Source: Pseudomonas guineae (lineage in GTDB: Bacteria > Pseudomonadota > Gammaproteobacteria > Pseudomonadales > Pseudomonadaceae). From it: 64,000 nt of DNA. Location of the stretch: the NCBI RefSeq assembly GCF_900113745.1, contig NZ_FOQL01000007.1, positions 57,617 to 121,616 of the forward strand, written 5' to 3'. The notes below the pieces were generated by a model. That model did no database searches and was not told where the DNA came from. It was given only the letters and a program-made list of their open reading frames with translations. Position numbers and translations under genes: made by a program. Positions 1 to 7,991 of this stretch are shown here, in pieces; position 1 is the first letter of the stretch; each line of letters opens with the position of its first letter.

Positions 1-25
1 GGCAGAGGCATAAGCGCTTCTTACA

Positions 26-43
26 AAAAACTCTGGAGTTTTT
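26..43. repeat. Short perfect palindrome (AT-rich)
   Basis: AAAAACTC and GAGTTTTT face each other across a 2-nt centre, about 135 nt before the first gene. The loop is too tight for a good RNA hairpin, so it could be a protein-binding palindrome or the remains of the terminator of a gene upstream of the window. Function is not known. Confidence 0.35.
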
Positions 44-179
44 GCAAAATCCTCCGGGCAGGGAACTTCCGGCAAACAGGCGTTTAAAGCGCTAACGCAT
101 CAAATACACGATAACCTGTAGCACTAGTATAGTCGTGCAGTGCCGATCTAGACTGCCTGCAACAGCATGGAGGTGTGCA

Positions 180-1037
180 TTGCAGAGCGAAACATCCGAC
201 TACTCAATCTACCGGCGTTTAGTCTCGCAGCTGATGCGGGGTGAAGAACAATTGCCCAGCCTGCCGACCATCACCATGGATATCCGCCGCGCATTAGGTG
301 ATCCAAATATCTCCCTTAGTGCCCTTACGCGCTTAGTCAGTCGCGACCCGGCGCTCAGCGCTCTGCTTATGAAACATGCGTCAAGCGCGCTGTATCGCCA
401 AACCGCGGCGCCGAAATCCCTGCTTGAAGTAATCAACCGCCTCGGTATGGCCGAAGTCGACCGGATTACCATGGCACACAGCATCAAAAGCCTGTTCACC
501 TTGCACAGTCCCGGGCATAAACGGCTATTTGTCGAAGCTTGGGAGCGCCTAGTGATCAAGGCCAGCACCTGCGCCATGCTGGCGCGCCTGCTTGGCCGGG
601 TGACAGCGGAGCACGCCCTACTGGCCAGCCTGCTCAGTGAAGTGGGCACCCTGGCTGTGCTCTCGGCATTTCGCAGCGAAAACGTCACACCCTCCACTGA
701 GCTGTATGACAAGCTATGCAACGAGTACAGCAAGTCGCTCGGCATTATTGTGCTGAAGAAATGGTCGGTGGATAACGACTATATAGAGATCATTCGCAAC
801 ACCGGCAATTGGCAATCAAGCCCGGGCGACACGCTGCAATTGCTGGATTTGGTCAACCTAGCGCGCTATCACACAATTAAGGCGCGCGAGCCAAATGCCG
901 ATTTACCGCCATTACAGGAACTGGCGGCATATCAGAAGCTGATGCCGCCGCAGGACTTTATCGACGAAAACGGTGAACTTAGCCTGCTGAGCAGCCATCG
1001 TACCGAGATCCTCGCAATCGCCCAAACCTTGCGCTGA
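180..1037 (+). CDS. HDOD-domain protein
   Basis: The protein has about 285 residues. An HDOD domain (a catalytically inactive relative of HD phosphohydrolases, found in bacterial signalling proteins) covers roughly residues 20-220, with the typical start LPSLPTITMDIRRALGDPN followed by a helical bundle. The reading frame is open further up to a GTG at 135, but the TTG at 180 is preceded by GGAGGT at 169-174 with 5-nt spacing, so I prefer it. No partner output domain is fused. The gene stands alone, convergent with the globin gene that ends 9 nt downstream. The family often acts in c-di-GMP, motility or stress signalling; the specific role here is unknown. Confidence 0.8.
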   Translation: MQSETSDYSIYRRLVSQLMRGEEQLPSLPTITMDIRRALGDPNISLSALTRLVSRDPALSALLMKHASSALYRQTAAPKSLLEVINRLGMAEVDRITMAHSIKSLFTLHSPGHKRLFVEAWERLVIKASTCAMLARLLGRVTAEHALLASLLSEVGTLAVLSAFRSENVTPSTELYDKLCNEYSKSLGIIVLKKWSVDNDYIEIIRNTGNWQSSPGDTLQLLDLVNLARYHTIKAREPNADLPPLQELAAYQKLMPPQDFIDENGELSLLSSHRTEILAIAQTLR

Positions 1038-1045
1038 GCCACGTT

Positions 1046-1465
1046 TTAACGGTCAATTACCTGCGCCCGCATCGGCGCAAGGCGTGCCAATAGGCGGTTC
1101 TGCGCGGGCATAGCGACGCCTTGGCGACTCATGGCCGCCTGCAAGTTCTCGACCAGGGCATTGAAGTCACTCGGTGTGAGGTTCTGGCCCTTATGGCTGT
1201 CTTCCATGCTGTCGCCGGTATAGATGCATGGACCGCCGGCTTCTACGCAAATCTGCTCCACCAGCTTGTCACGCAAACGCACAATGTCGATATTCTCGAA
1301 GTGCCGGACGATGCGTGTATCACCGGCGATATTCAGCAGCATGCCTTCGACGATACGGGTAATCCCGGCCTGCTCGCCTAGGTCACGGTAGAGGCTGTCG
1401 TCTTTAGCCGGCTGATGAGCACAGGCACTCAGGACCAGAACAATCAGAAACAGCAGGCTGCGCAT
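1046..1465 (-). CDS. Lipidated group 1 truncated hemoglobin
   Basis: The protein has 139 residues. It opens with a lipoprotein signal ending in a lipobox (LSAC), so it is predicted to be membrane-anchored outside the cytoplasm, unlike most truncated globins. The globin part shows the group 1 landmarks LYRDLGEQAGI, a GGP-x-x-YTG turn and EDSHKGQ, whose His matches the proximal heme ligand. The usual B10 Tyr of the distal pocket aligns with Leu, so ligand chemistry may differ from classical NO-detoxifying members. It is the last gene of a tight minus-strand unit, starting 2 nt after the DUF3034 gene. A heme-based sensing or electron-transfer role is inference. Confidence 0.8.
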   Translation of the reverse strand: MRSLLFLIVLVLSACAHQPAKDDSLYRDLGEQAGITRIVEGMLLNIAGDTRIVRHFENIDIVRLRDKLVEQICVEAGGPCIYTGDSMEDSHKGQNLTPSDFNALVENLQAAMSRQGVAMPAQNRLLARLAPMRAQVIDR

Positions 1466-1467
1466 GC

Positions 1468-2325
1468 TTAGAAACTCCCCTGCACAGACAGATAAACGCC
1501 ATTCTGATTATCCAGCGTGGCGATTTCACCGAGGCGCGCATAGGCCAGCACCAGCGCTAAGTTCTTGTTGGGGAAGTAGCCGAGAAACAGATCGGCCCAG
1601 TCACTCTCCCCAGCAAAGCTGAGGTTGTCCGGTTTCTCTCGATACTCCAACCCCAGCGCCCAACGCGGATTGAACTGCACGGCAACGGAGCCTTCCTTAA
1701 GCACCGAGTGACGATCACGGCGATCACCGCCAAAACCCAGCAGGCCCAGCTCGTTAGCGCGACTGTAGCGAATACCGCCGTTGAGCAGCAGGTTGTAGCC
1801 AAAGGCACCACCAAGGATTAGCCGGCTAGCGGTTATATAGCCTTCGGTGTCCTCACTGCGCTGCGCGCCCACCAAGCTGGGGATCAGAAAATCCTTCTGC
1901 CGCTTATGCTGAAGTCCCACTGCCACCTGCGGCAACTGGTCGTAGATCAGGTCACCAAACAGACGCACCTTGATGCCAAATACATCCTGGCTCAGGCTAT
2001 TTTCCGGCAGGCTCAGGTTGCGTGCCAAGTTGCCGAGCTCAAAACGCTGGCGAGCGTAAGACAGCTCAATACGGTTATCAAACGCAGCGCCAATACCCGC
2101 CACATCCAAACGGTAATCGCCGGTTTCCACTCGCGTGGCGAAAACATCCACGCCCCATTCGCCACGCTCGCCATAACCGGACAGCACCGCCCAAGGCGTG
2201 ATACCGCCACCGGCCGCACCTTCAAGGCTGCTGGCACCACCGGTGGCCAGCAAACGCCCATCAGCCCAGGTCAGATTGGCCAGCAAGGCCAGTAGCAAAA
2301 CAGCGCCGCGAAGCAGATTTACCAT
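1468..2325 (-). CDS. DUF3034 family protein, probable outer-membrane beta-barrel
   Basis: The protein has about 285 residues with a cleavable signal peptide ending near TWADG. The mature part is rich in alternating hydrophobic strands and Gly/aromatic residues and ends in Phe (VQGSF), which fits an outer-membrane beta-barrel. The N-terminal GASSLEGAAGGGITPWAVL matches the DUF3034 family as I recall it. I chose the ATG at 2325; a TTG at 2331 overlaps the stop of the preceding EAL gene. It sits between the c-di-GMP enzyme and the globin lipoprotein in one transcription unit. Function of the family is not established. Confidence 0.75.
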   Translation of the reverse strand: MVNLLRGAVLLLALLANLTWADGRLLATGGASSLEGAAGGGITPWAVLSGYGERGEWGVDVFATRVETGDYRLDVAGIGAAFDNRIELSYARQRFELGNLARNLSLPENSLSQDVFGIKVRLFGDLIYDQLPQVAVGLQHKRQKDFLIPSLVGAQRSEDTEGYITASRLILGGAFGYNLLLNGGIRYSRANELGLLGFGGDRRDRHSVLKEGSVAVQFNPRWALGLEYREKPDNLSFAGESDWADLFLGYFPNKNLALVLAYARLGEIATLDNQNGVYLSVQGSF

Positions 2326-2327
2326 GG

Positions 2328-4664
2328 TCAATGCACCACGTTTGAGGCGTCACGCGCGTGCTGCGCCATCCAGGTTTCAAAAGCCTGAGCAGCTAACGGC
2401 CGGCTGATCAGGTAGCCCTGAGCGGTATCGCAGTTCCAGAGCGCCAACAGCTCTAGGCTGCGCTCAAACTCGACCCCTTCGGCCACCACTTTAAGTCCAA
2501 GACTGTGGCTCATCTCGATGGTTGAGCGCACGATCACCGAATCCTCACTGCCGTCGTCCAAGTCACGGATAAACGATTGGTCGATCTTCAGCTCTTGCAC
2601 GGGCATGCGTTTGAGCTGAGCCAGGGACGAGTACCCCGTGCCGAAGTCGTCCACAGACAGGCTAATGCCGCACTCGCGCAAGCCATGCAGCACCTGCAAG
2701 GCGAGCTCCGGATTGAGCATCACTCCGCTTTCAGTAACTTCAAAAATCAGCTGCTCAGCCGGTACTTGATACTCGGCCAAGAGTGCACTGACCCGTGCAG
2801 GCAACTGCGGGTCGATCAGGTCTTCGGTGGAGATATTCAACGACACCTGCATGTGCAGGCCGCGCCCAGCCCATTCGCGCAGCTGACACATGACCGCCTC
2901 GATCACCCAGGCGGTTAACAGCTTAATGCTGCCCGTGCGCTCGGCCAGCGGAATAAACTCCCCAGGTGAAACCATACCCAACTCAGGATGCTGCCAACGC
3001 AGCAAGGCTTCAGCCTGGCGTACTTGGCCGGCGGCAATATCCAGTTTCGGTTGATAGTGCAATTGCAGTTCAGCTTTGCCCGGCGCATGACGTAGGTCGC
3101 GGATCAGGCGAATCTGCCGCTGCTGGGCATCATCGCGACCACGCTGGTAGACCTGCAAATGGCTGGCCATGCCTGCCGCATCCTGCATCGCGATGGTCGC
3201 GCGGCGCAGCAATTCTTCCGGGGCATTACCATCCACAGGGTAGCTGGCAATGCCGATGCGGCACTCCATGGCGAAATCATGGCTGCCGACGCGCAATGGC
3301 GTGAGCAGCAGTTGCTGCACCTTGTCGGCGATGCCCACGGCACTGTCGCAGTCGGTATTTTCCAGCAGCAAAAGGAACTCATCTCCGATGATCCGCGCGA
3401 CGCTATCGCCGGGGCGCAGCGTCGCCTGCAGAAATCGACTCAGCTGCTGTAACGCCAAGTCGCCTCCTTCTGGCCCGAGACTTTCATTGACTGCGCGGAA
3501 ATTCGCGACCCCGAGGTACAGCAATGCCGTAGGGCGCTGCGCCGTGATGGCGCTGCCCAAACGCTCCAGCGCCAGAGTGCGGTTGGGCAGCCCGGTGAGT
3601 GCATCGTGCAGAGCATTGTGCGCCAGCTGCCGTTCACGCTCGGCAAGCCCCTGCTGCATAGCCTTGAAGGCTATGGCCAAACGACCCAACTCATCACTGC
3701 GTTGCAAATCAAGGCTGGCTTCATAATCGCCCTGCCTTACCCGCTCGGCGACGGCTGCCAATTGCTGCACGGGTTGCGACACTGAACGCGCCAACAACAA
3801 GCCCCCCCCCAGGGAAGCCGCGAACGCCACCAGTGCGATTAGCAAAATATCCTGATCAAGCGGAGCAAACGCCTCCTGCGCCTGACTCAAGGACTTGTGC
3901 AGCAACGCACGCACCGCAAAGCCTTCGCCACTGGCCAGCACCAGCGTCTGATTAAGGTAATACTCCTCGCCGATAAGACTAATTGCATCATTCGCCAGCG
4001 CGGACACATCACCTTGCAGCTGCTCACGTTGCGCTGGTTGCAGGGTGCTGATCCAGATATCAGCCATACCGTCCTGGGTCGCTTGTAGGGTCAGGTCCAG
4101 GTGCGTCAGCTCGCGCAATTCGGCGGCGAAGGCATCATCCACCTGAAAACCCATCATCACCCGAGCAATAGGCAACGGCGCGCTCACAGTAGCCTGCACC
4201 AGTAGGTAGATTTTATCGGCAATTGGCATCAGAAAAATCTGCATACCCTCGCGCTGGCGCAACATCACCTGAGCACTTAGGCGCTGCGCTGTCGCACCGC
4301 TGATCTGTCGATCTGTACTGATTTCTAAGTTACCGCCAAGGCTCAGCATCATTACGGCACTGGCATTGATCCTCGCGCCGTGGTTGGCCAGCGCCGAACG
4401 AATGGTTTCGGTATCGCCACTGGCCACTGCATCCTTGAAGCCAAAGTCGGCGGCCAGCACCTGCACGGCATCGTGCAACTGTCGCCCCCGCACCTCGAGT
4501 AACTGCTGAAACACCAGGCTGCCCACATCCAGTTGCTCACGGGCCTGGCTGCGTACGGCCGCATTGGTCGCCGTTTGTACGGCGATATAAAGCGCACCCA
4601 CCACGACCACTAACAGCAGTACCAGTACGCCGGCAATCCGTGCCTGAAAACTATTGCGCAGCAT
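2328..4664 (-). CDS. Membrane GGDEF/EAL protein, predicted c-di-GMP phosphodiesterase
   Basis: The protein has about 778 residues. A transmembrane helix (about 5-30), a periplasmic sensor region (about 30-290), a second helix, a HAMP segment and degenerate GGDEF plus EAL domains follow in order. The GGDEF site reads IGDEF (about residue 425), so cyclase activity is doubtful. The EAL site reads EALLRW (about 550), and DDFGTGYSSL, a downstream catalytic Lys (LKIDQSF) and VAEGVE are present, so phosphodiesterase activity is expected. The ATG at 4664 is preceded by AGAAGG with good spacing and overlaps the upstream gene's 3' end by 14 nt, suggesting coupling with the cupredoxin-like protein. Confidence 0.88.
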   Translation of the reverse strand: MLRNSFQARIAGVLVLLLVVVVGALYIAVQTATNAAVRSQAREQLDVGSLVFQQLLEVRGRQLHDAVQVLAADFGFKDAVASGDTETIRSALANHGARINASAVMMLSLGGNLEISTDRQISGATAQRLSAQVMLRQREGMQIFLMPIADKIYLLVQATVSAPLPIARVMMGFQVDDAFAAELRELTHLDLTLQATQDGMADIWISTLQPAQREQLQGDVSALANDAISLIGEEYYLNQTLVLASGEGFAVRALLHKSLSQAQEAFAPLDQDILLIALVAFAASLGGGLLLARSVSQPVQQLAAVAERVRQGDYEASLDLQRSDELGRLAIAFKAMQQGLAERERQLAHNALHDALTGLPNRTLALERLGSAITAQRPTALLYLGVANFRAVNESLGPEGGDLALQQLSRFLQATLRPGDSVARIIGDEFLLLLENTDCDSAVGIADKVQQLLLTPLRVGSHDFAMECRIGIASYPVDGNAPEELLRRATIAMQDAAGMASHLQVYQRGRDDAQQRQIRLIRDLRHAPGKAELQLHYQPKLDIAAGQVRQAEALLRWQHPELGMVSPGEFIPLAERTGSIKLLTAWVIEAVMCQLREWAGRGLHMQVSLNISTEDLIDPQLPARVSALLAEYQVPAEQLIFEVTESGVMLNPELALQVLHGLRECGISLSVDDFGTGYSSLAQLKRMPVQELKIDQSFIRDLDDGSEDSVIVRSTIEMSHSLGLKVVAEGVEFERSLELLALWNCDTAQGYLISRPLAAQAFETWMAQHARDASNVVH

Positions 4665-5337
4665 CGCGGGCCTTCTTAAATGCATCACCAAAGACGCTGA
4701 CTGGTGCACTCGGCGCTACCTCAGCGGCGGGAGCCTGCATCGCCAGGGTAAAGCGCTTCTGGTTAGCGCCCTCAGTCAACAGCAATTCGCCCGCCGCCTG
4801 CGGCAACATGTCCGGCGCTTGTGGGTGCCAGAGGCTGACCGTATAGCGACCTGCCGGAAGCTGGTCGAGACTCAAACGCCCTTGTTCATCGCTGACGGCA
4901 AACCAGGGATCGTCGGTGACATAGACATAACCCAGCATCCAGTCATGGATATTGCAGCCCAGCACCACAACACCGGGCTTATCGAAAATCACCGGTTCAC
5001 TGGGTGTGCCCTGATACAAACGCAGCTCAAAACGCTTGGCAAGAGAGAAGGAATAAACGTGGTGGCGGATGTTGTCGCTATTGGGAAACGCCACCGAGGT
5101 ACCGCTGCGCACTGCCAGTACATTCGGCGCAAACTGCTGCGCGCGCTGATCCATGATGGCTTTAGCCGGCGCAGTTGCTGCGCCGGCGGAGTTACGCAAG
5201 CTGATCACGGCATTGCCTAGTGACTGGCCTTGGCTATCGATCACTTCGGCTTGCAGACTGGCGGCATGCAGCGGTGTGCTGAGCAACAACATGCCCAGCA
5301 GTGAAAGTGCGAACGAGAAATGCAGGTACTGGCTCAT
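4651..5337 (-). CDS. Periplasmic cupredoxin-like protein (methylamine-utilisation-type)
   Basis: The protein has 228 residues with a signal peptide ending near LHAASL. Residues about 85-145 carry a cupredoxin-like segment: FPNSDNIRHHVYSF, then LGCNIHDWM, which supplies the His, Cys, His and Met pattern of type 1 copper sites. A small beta-sandwich domain follows (GRLSLDQLPAGRYTVSLWHP), as in carboxypeptidase regulatory-like domains. Related proteins are often labelled methylamine utilisation protein, but no methylamine genes are nearby. It is the first gene of the unit running to the globin lipoprotein. Copper binding is predicted from residues only; whether it signals to the adjacent sensor-EAL protein is inference. 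Confidence 0.8.
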   Translation of the reverse strand: MSQYLHFSFALSLLGMLLLSTPLHAASLQAEVIDSQGQSLGNAVISLRNSAGAATAPAKAIMDQRAQQFAPNVLAVRSGTSVAFPNSDNIRHHVYSFSLAKRFELRLYQGTPSEPVIFDKPGVVVLGCNIHDWMLGYVYVTDDPWFAVSDEQGRLSLDQLPAGRYTVSLWHPQAPDMLPQAAGELLLTEGANQKRFTLAMQAPAAEVAPSAPVSVFGDAFKKARDAAQ

Positions 5338-5508
5338 TTTAAGACGCGTCTCTAAGGCTCACTTTATTATGAACAGCATCCTTGCCTGGCACAGTGACTG
5401 CCTCTGTGAGCCACAGCTTAGCCGGCTGCGTGCGTAACTTCACGTTTTGTCGATGCCCATCAATCACTGGTGCAGCCTATAAGGCCGCTACGTAATAAAC
5501 AGAGAGCA

Positions 5509-6261
5509 CTACTCAGCGCTACGCAGCCGTTTGGGCGTCAAGCCAAGGTAACGGCGCATGGCTGTGGTCAGTGCGCTCTGACTGGAGAAGCCGCACTCTT
5601 CGGCGATGCGGATCAGCGGTAAACCGCTCTCACGCAACAGCCGCACAGCGCGGTCAAGGCGGGTTTTAAGCAAGTACTGGTGCGGCGTCAGGCCGACACA
5701 ATCCTTGAACTGCGCATGGAAATGGCTAGGGCTCAGGCATGCTACCTGGGCCAGCTCGGCCACACTGATACGCCGCGCCAAGTGCTCGACGATATAACTG
5801 TCGAGTCGTTCCAAGTTTAGCGTACCCACCACCTGCGCATGGGGCTCGCCAAACAATCGCAGGTGTAAGGCACGCAGCAGAACACCGCCGAGGGCCCGGG
5901 TCAGCAGCGGGTCTGAACCGTAACGTTCAAGCTCGGCACCGGCGTAGCTCAACAGATTCTGAAAATCAGCATCCAATTGTGGGTAACGCGGCGTCTCGAA
6001 CAGGCCGGTCAACAGTTGCAGATCTTCGTCCGAGGTGCCCTGCTCATCCAGGTCGATAATCAGCATGCGGTTATCGCCCATGCCGGCAAACTGGTGATCA
6101 GCATCGCCAGGCACTAGGCAAGCACGCATACGGCATACCTCGCCACCGCGGCCATTGACCTCAAACTCAGCACGCCCAGCCAACGAAAGCACCAGCTGGT
6201 GATGATCGTGAGTGTGTTCGTGGGCTTGGTCATCGAGACGCATCAAGCGCGCGTTGAGCAT
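5509..6261 (-). CDS. AraC-family transcriptional regulator with N-terminal cupin
   Basis: The protein has about 250 residues. The N-terminal part (HEHTHDHHQLVLSLAGRAEFEV) is a cupin-like effector domain with a His cluster that could bind metal or ligand. The C-terminal 100 residues form a double helix-turn-helix AraC domain (ISVAELAQVACLSPSHFHAQFK and IAEECGFSSQSALTTAMRRY). I prefer the ATG at 6261 to the upstream TTG at 6294, because three GTGCAAC repeats lie at and before this point and look like operator DNA. It is divergent from the chagasin-type lipoprotein gene. Its effector and targets are not known. Confidence 0.85.
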   Translation of the reverse strand: MLNARLMRLDDQAHEHTHDHHQLVLSLAGRAEFEVNGRGGEVCRMRACLVPGDADHQFAGMGDNRMLIIDLDEQGTSDEDLQLLTGLFETPRYPQLDADFQNLLSYAGAELERYGSDPLLTRALGGVLLRALHLRLFGEPHAQVVGTLNLERLDSYIVEHLARRISVAELAQVACLSPSHFHAQFKDCVGLTPHQYLLKTRLDRAVRLLRESGLPLIRIAEECGFSSQSALTTAMRRYLGLTPKRLRSAE

Positions 6262-6264
6262 TAA

Positions 6265-6317
6265 AAGTGCAACCCTGAGTAATTGGAAGTGCAACCCAAA
6301 CAGCGAAGGGGTGCAAC
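6265..6317. promoter_or_regulatory. Three GTGCAAC repeats at 22-bp spacing (candidate AraC operator)
   Basis: GTGCAAC occurs at 6267-6273, 6289-6295 and 6311-6317, so the copies are exactly 22 bp apart, two helical turns. The first two share the longer unit AAGTGCAACCC. They lie just upstream of the AraC regulator gene, in the interval shared with the divergent lipoprotein gene. AraC-family proteins commonly bind direct repeats on one DNA face; autoregulation is the simplest reading. Confidence 0.55.
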
Positions 6318-6713
6318 TTTAACCTTTCGGCCCTTAAAACGGCATCCCGCACGACAAATGGGCAGCGTCCGTTTCAAAAATCGTCAGCCCAAATACAGGG
6401 CAAGCAATTGACCACCAAGGCATGAAAAGCGCTGAGTCAGTGTATTGAGCTGCCAGGCAAGAGATTTGCTAAATCCACCGCCTGCCTTGCACACCTTAAG
6501 GGCCGATGAGCTCCAGCGCCTAAGCATCACTTGTTTAATAACGGTGAAGTGCACCTAGCACCCCCTGAATACTTTGCCCTGCTCACACCCTTGATCGACA
6601 AATTCGCCCAACGCTTATGCCTGCCACTGGCGGCGCTCAAGCACTGGGGGCTGATTTGCGCAGGCAGCTGGAACGGCTATGCTGGCAGCCTCGACTTTCG
6701 CCAGGAGCTCACC
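6318..6713. other. Intergenic region, AraC regulator / chagasin lipoprotein
   Basis: About 400 nt between the operator-like repeats and the lipoprotein ATG. A plus-strand frame stays open from a TTG at 6531 into the lipoprotein gene, but its first 61 codons resemble nothing I know and precede a clear signal peptide, so I treat them as non-coding leader. No hairpin or RNA gene was recognised. Confidence 0.4.
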
Positions 6714-7109
6714 ATGCTTGTTCCCCGCCTGACAGCAGCGTTCAGCCTTGCCCTGCTTACCGCTTGCGCACAAACGCCCAGCAGCGTGACCCTTGAGCAG
6801 AAACAGCAGAACAAATGCCCGCTATCGCTGCAGGTAGGACAACAATTTATTCTGAGGTTACCGAGCAACCCCACCACTGGCTTTCGTTGGCTGTTACGCG
6901 ATTCCGCCCCGCAGGTTCTGCAAAGTCTCGGCCCAGAGGTGTACAGCAACCCTGAAGACGCTGGTTTAGTGGGCAGCGCCGGAGTTTCTACCTGGCGTTT
7001 CCGGGTGGCCAAAGCAGGCGAAGGCCAACTGGCCTTGAGCTATGAACGTCCTTGGGAAGTGGGCGTGGTGCCCGCCCAGCGCTTTGAATGCACGATCAGC
7101 GCCGAATAG
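6714..7109 (+). CDS. Chagasin-type (I42) protease inhibitor lipoprotein
   Basis: The protein has 131 residues. The ATG at 6714 has AGGAG 7 nt upstream and starts a lipoprotein signal ending LLTAC, so export and lipidation are predicted. The mature part carries the loop motifs of the chagasin family, which inhibit papain-like cysteine proteases: NPTTGFRW (about 58-65), a Gly-containing loop (GLVGSAGVSTWRF) and RPWE near the C-terminus. Bacterial members may protect the envelope against host or grazer proteases. It is divergent from the AraC regulator, which may control it (inference). No cognate protease gene is visible in the window. Confidence 0.82.
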   Translation: MLVPRLTAAFSLALLTACAQTPSSVTLEQKQQNKCPLSLQVGQQFILRLPSNPTTGFRWLLRDSAPQVLQSLGPEVYSNPEDAGLVGSAGVSTWRFRVAKAGEGQLALSYERPWEVGVVPAQRFECTISAE

Positions 7110-7247
7110 AACAGGCCTTGAGGCGCGAATGCACGGTGGCGCGAGCGGTGCATCGCGTTGATTTGCGACCAATAGCCACAATCAACGTTTAGCTATGCCC
7201 TGTACTTGGCTAAAATGTCCGGCTTTATCGACCAATGCGTAGCCAAC

Positions 7248-7991
7248 GTGAGCAAACAGCCCGATCGCCTTTTCGCCCAACCCCTGGCCCAAGTGCCGGA
7301 CTTCGTGTTCAACGAAGATGTGGTGAGGGTCTTCCCCGACATGATCAAACGCTCAGTGCCGGGTTACCCGACTATTGTCGAGAACATAGGCGTATTAGCC
7401 GGCCAGTTCGCCAAGCCACACAGCGTGCTGTATGACCTCGGCAGTTCTTTGGGGGCGGTGACCCAAGCGCTGCGCCGGCATGTGCAGATTGCAAATTGCA
7501 GGGTGATCGCCGTGGACAACTCCAGCGCCATGGTCGAGCGCTGCCGCGAATATCTGCATGCGCAGGACTCGATGTTCCAAGAGTTATTGCCGGTGGAGGT
7601 GATCGAAGCCGATATTCTCAGCCTCGACTTCCAGCCAACTTCGTTGGTGGCACTGAACTTCACTCTGCAATTTATTCAGCCAGAACAACGCCTCGAATTG
7701 CTCACACGTATTCGCCGAGCCCTGCTGCCTGGCGGGGCACTGATCCTCTCGGAAAAACTGCAATTCGAGGACGCCGAGCAACACGCCTTGCTCGCCGACC
7801 TGCACATCGCCTTCAAACGCGCCAACGGCTACAGCGAGCTGGAGATTGCGCAGAAGCGCAGCGCCATCGAGAAAGTCATGCTCCCCGACAGCCTGGAGCA
7901 ACACCGCGAACGCCTTCTAGCCGCTGGTTTCAGCCAGGTGGTGCCGTGGTTCCAGTGCCTTAACTTCGCCTCTTTGATAGCCCTGCCATGA
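7248..7991 (+). CDS. cmoA: Carboxy-S-adenosyl-L-methionine synthase CmoA
   Basis: The protein has 247 residues. It makes carboxy-SAM from SAM and prephenate in the cytoplasm; CmoB uses it to finish cmo5U34 in tRNA anticodons. The N-terminus (DRLFAQPLAQVPDFVFNEDV) and MIKRSVPGYPTI are typical of CmoA, and YDLGSSLGA is the SAM-binding glycine loop. The frame is open up to 7206, but the GTG at 7248 matches the family N-terminus (V/M-S-x-Q-PDRLF). Its stop overlaps the cmoB start as ATGA, so the two are translationally coupled. Confidence 0.93.
   Translation: MSKQPDRLFAQPLAQVPDFVFNEDVVRVFPDMIKRSVPGYPTIVENIGVLAGQFAKPHSVLYDLGSSLGAVTQALRRHVQIANCRVIAVDNSSAMVERCREYLHAQDSMFQELLPVEVIEADILSLDFQPTSLVALNFTLQFIQPEQRLELLTRIRRALLPGGALILSEKLQFEDAEQHALLADLHIAFKRANGYSELEIAQKRSAIEKVMLPDSLEQHRERLLAAGFSQVVPWFQCLNFASLIALP

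Noticed and set aside
6531..6713. N-terminal extension of the chagasin-type protein
   Set aside because: The true ATG at 6714 has a ribosome-binding site and opens a lipoprotein signal; the upstream codons would bury it.
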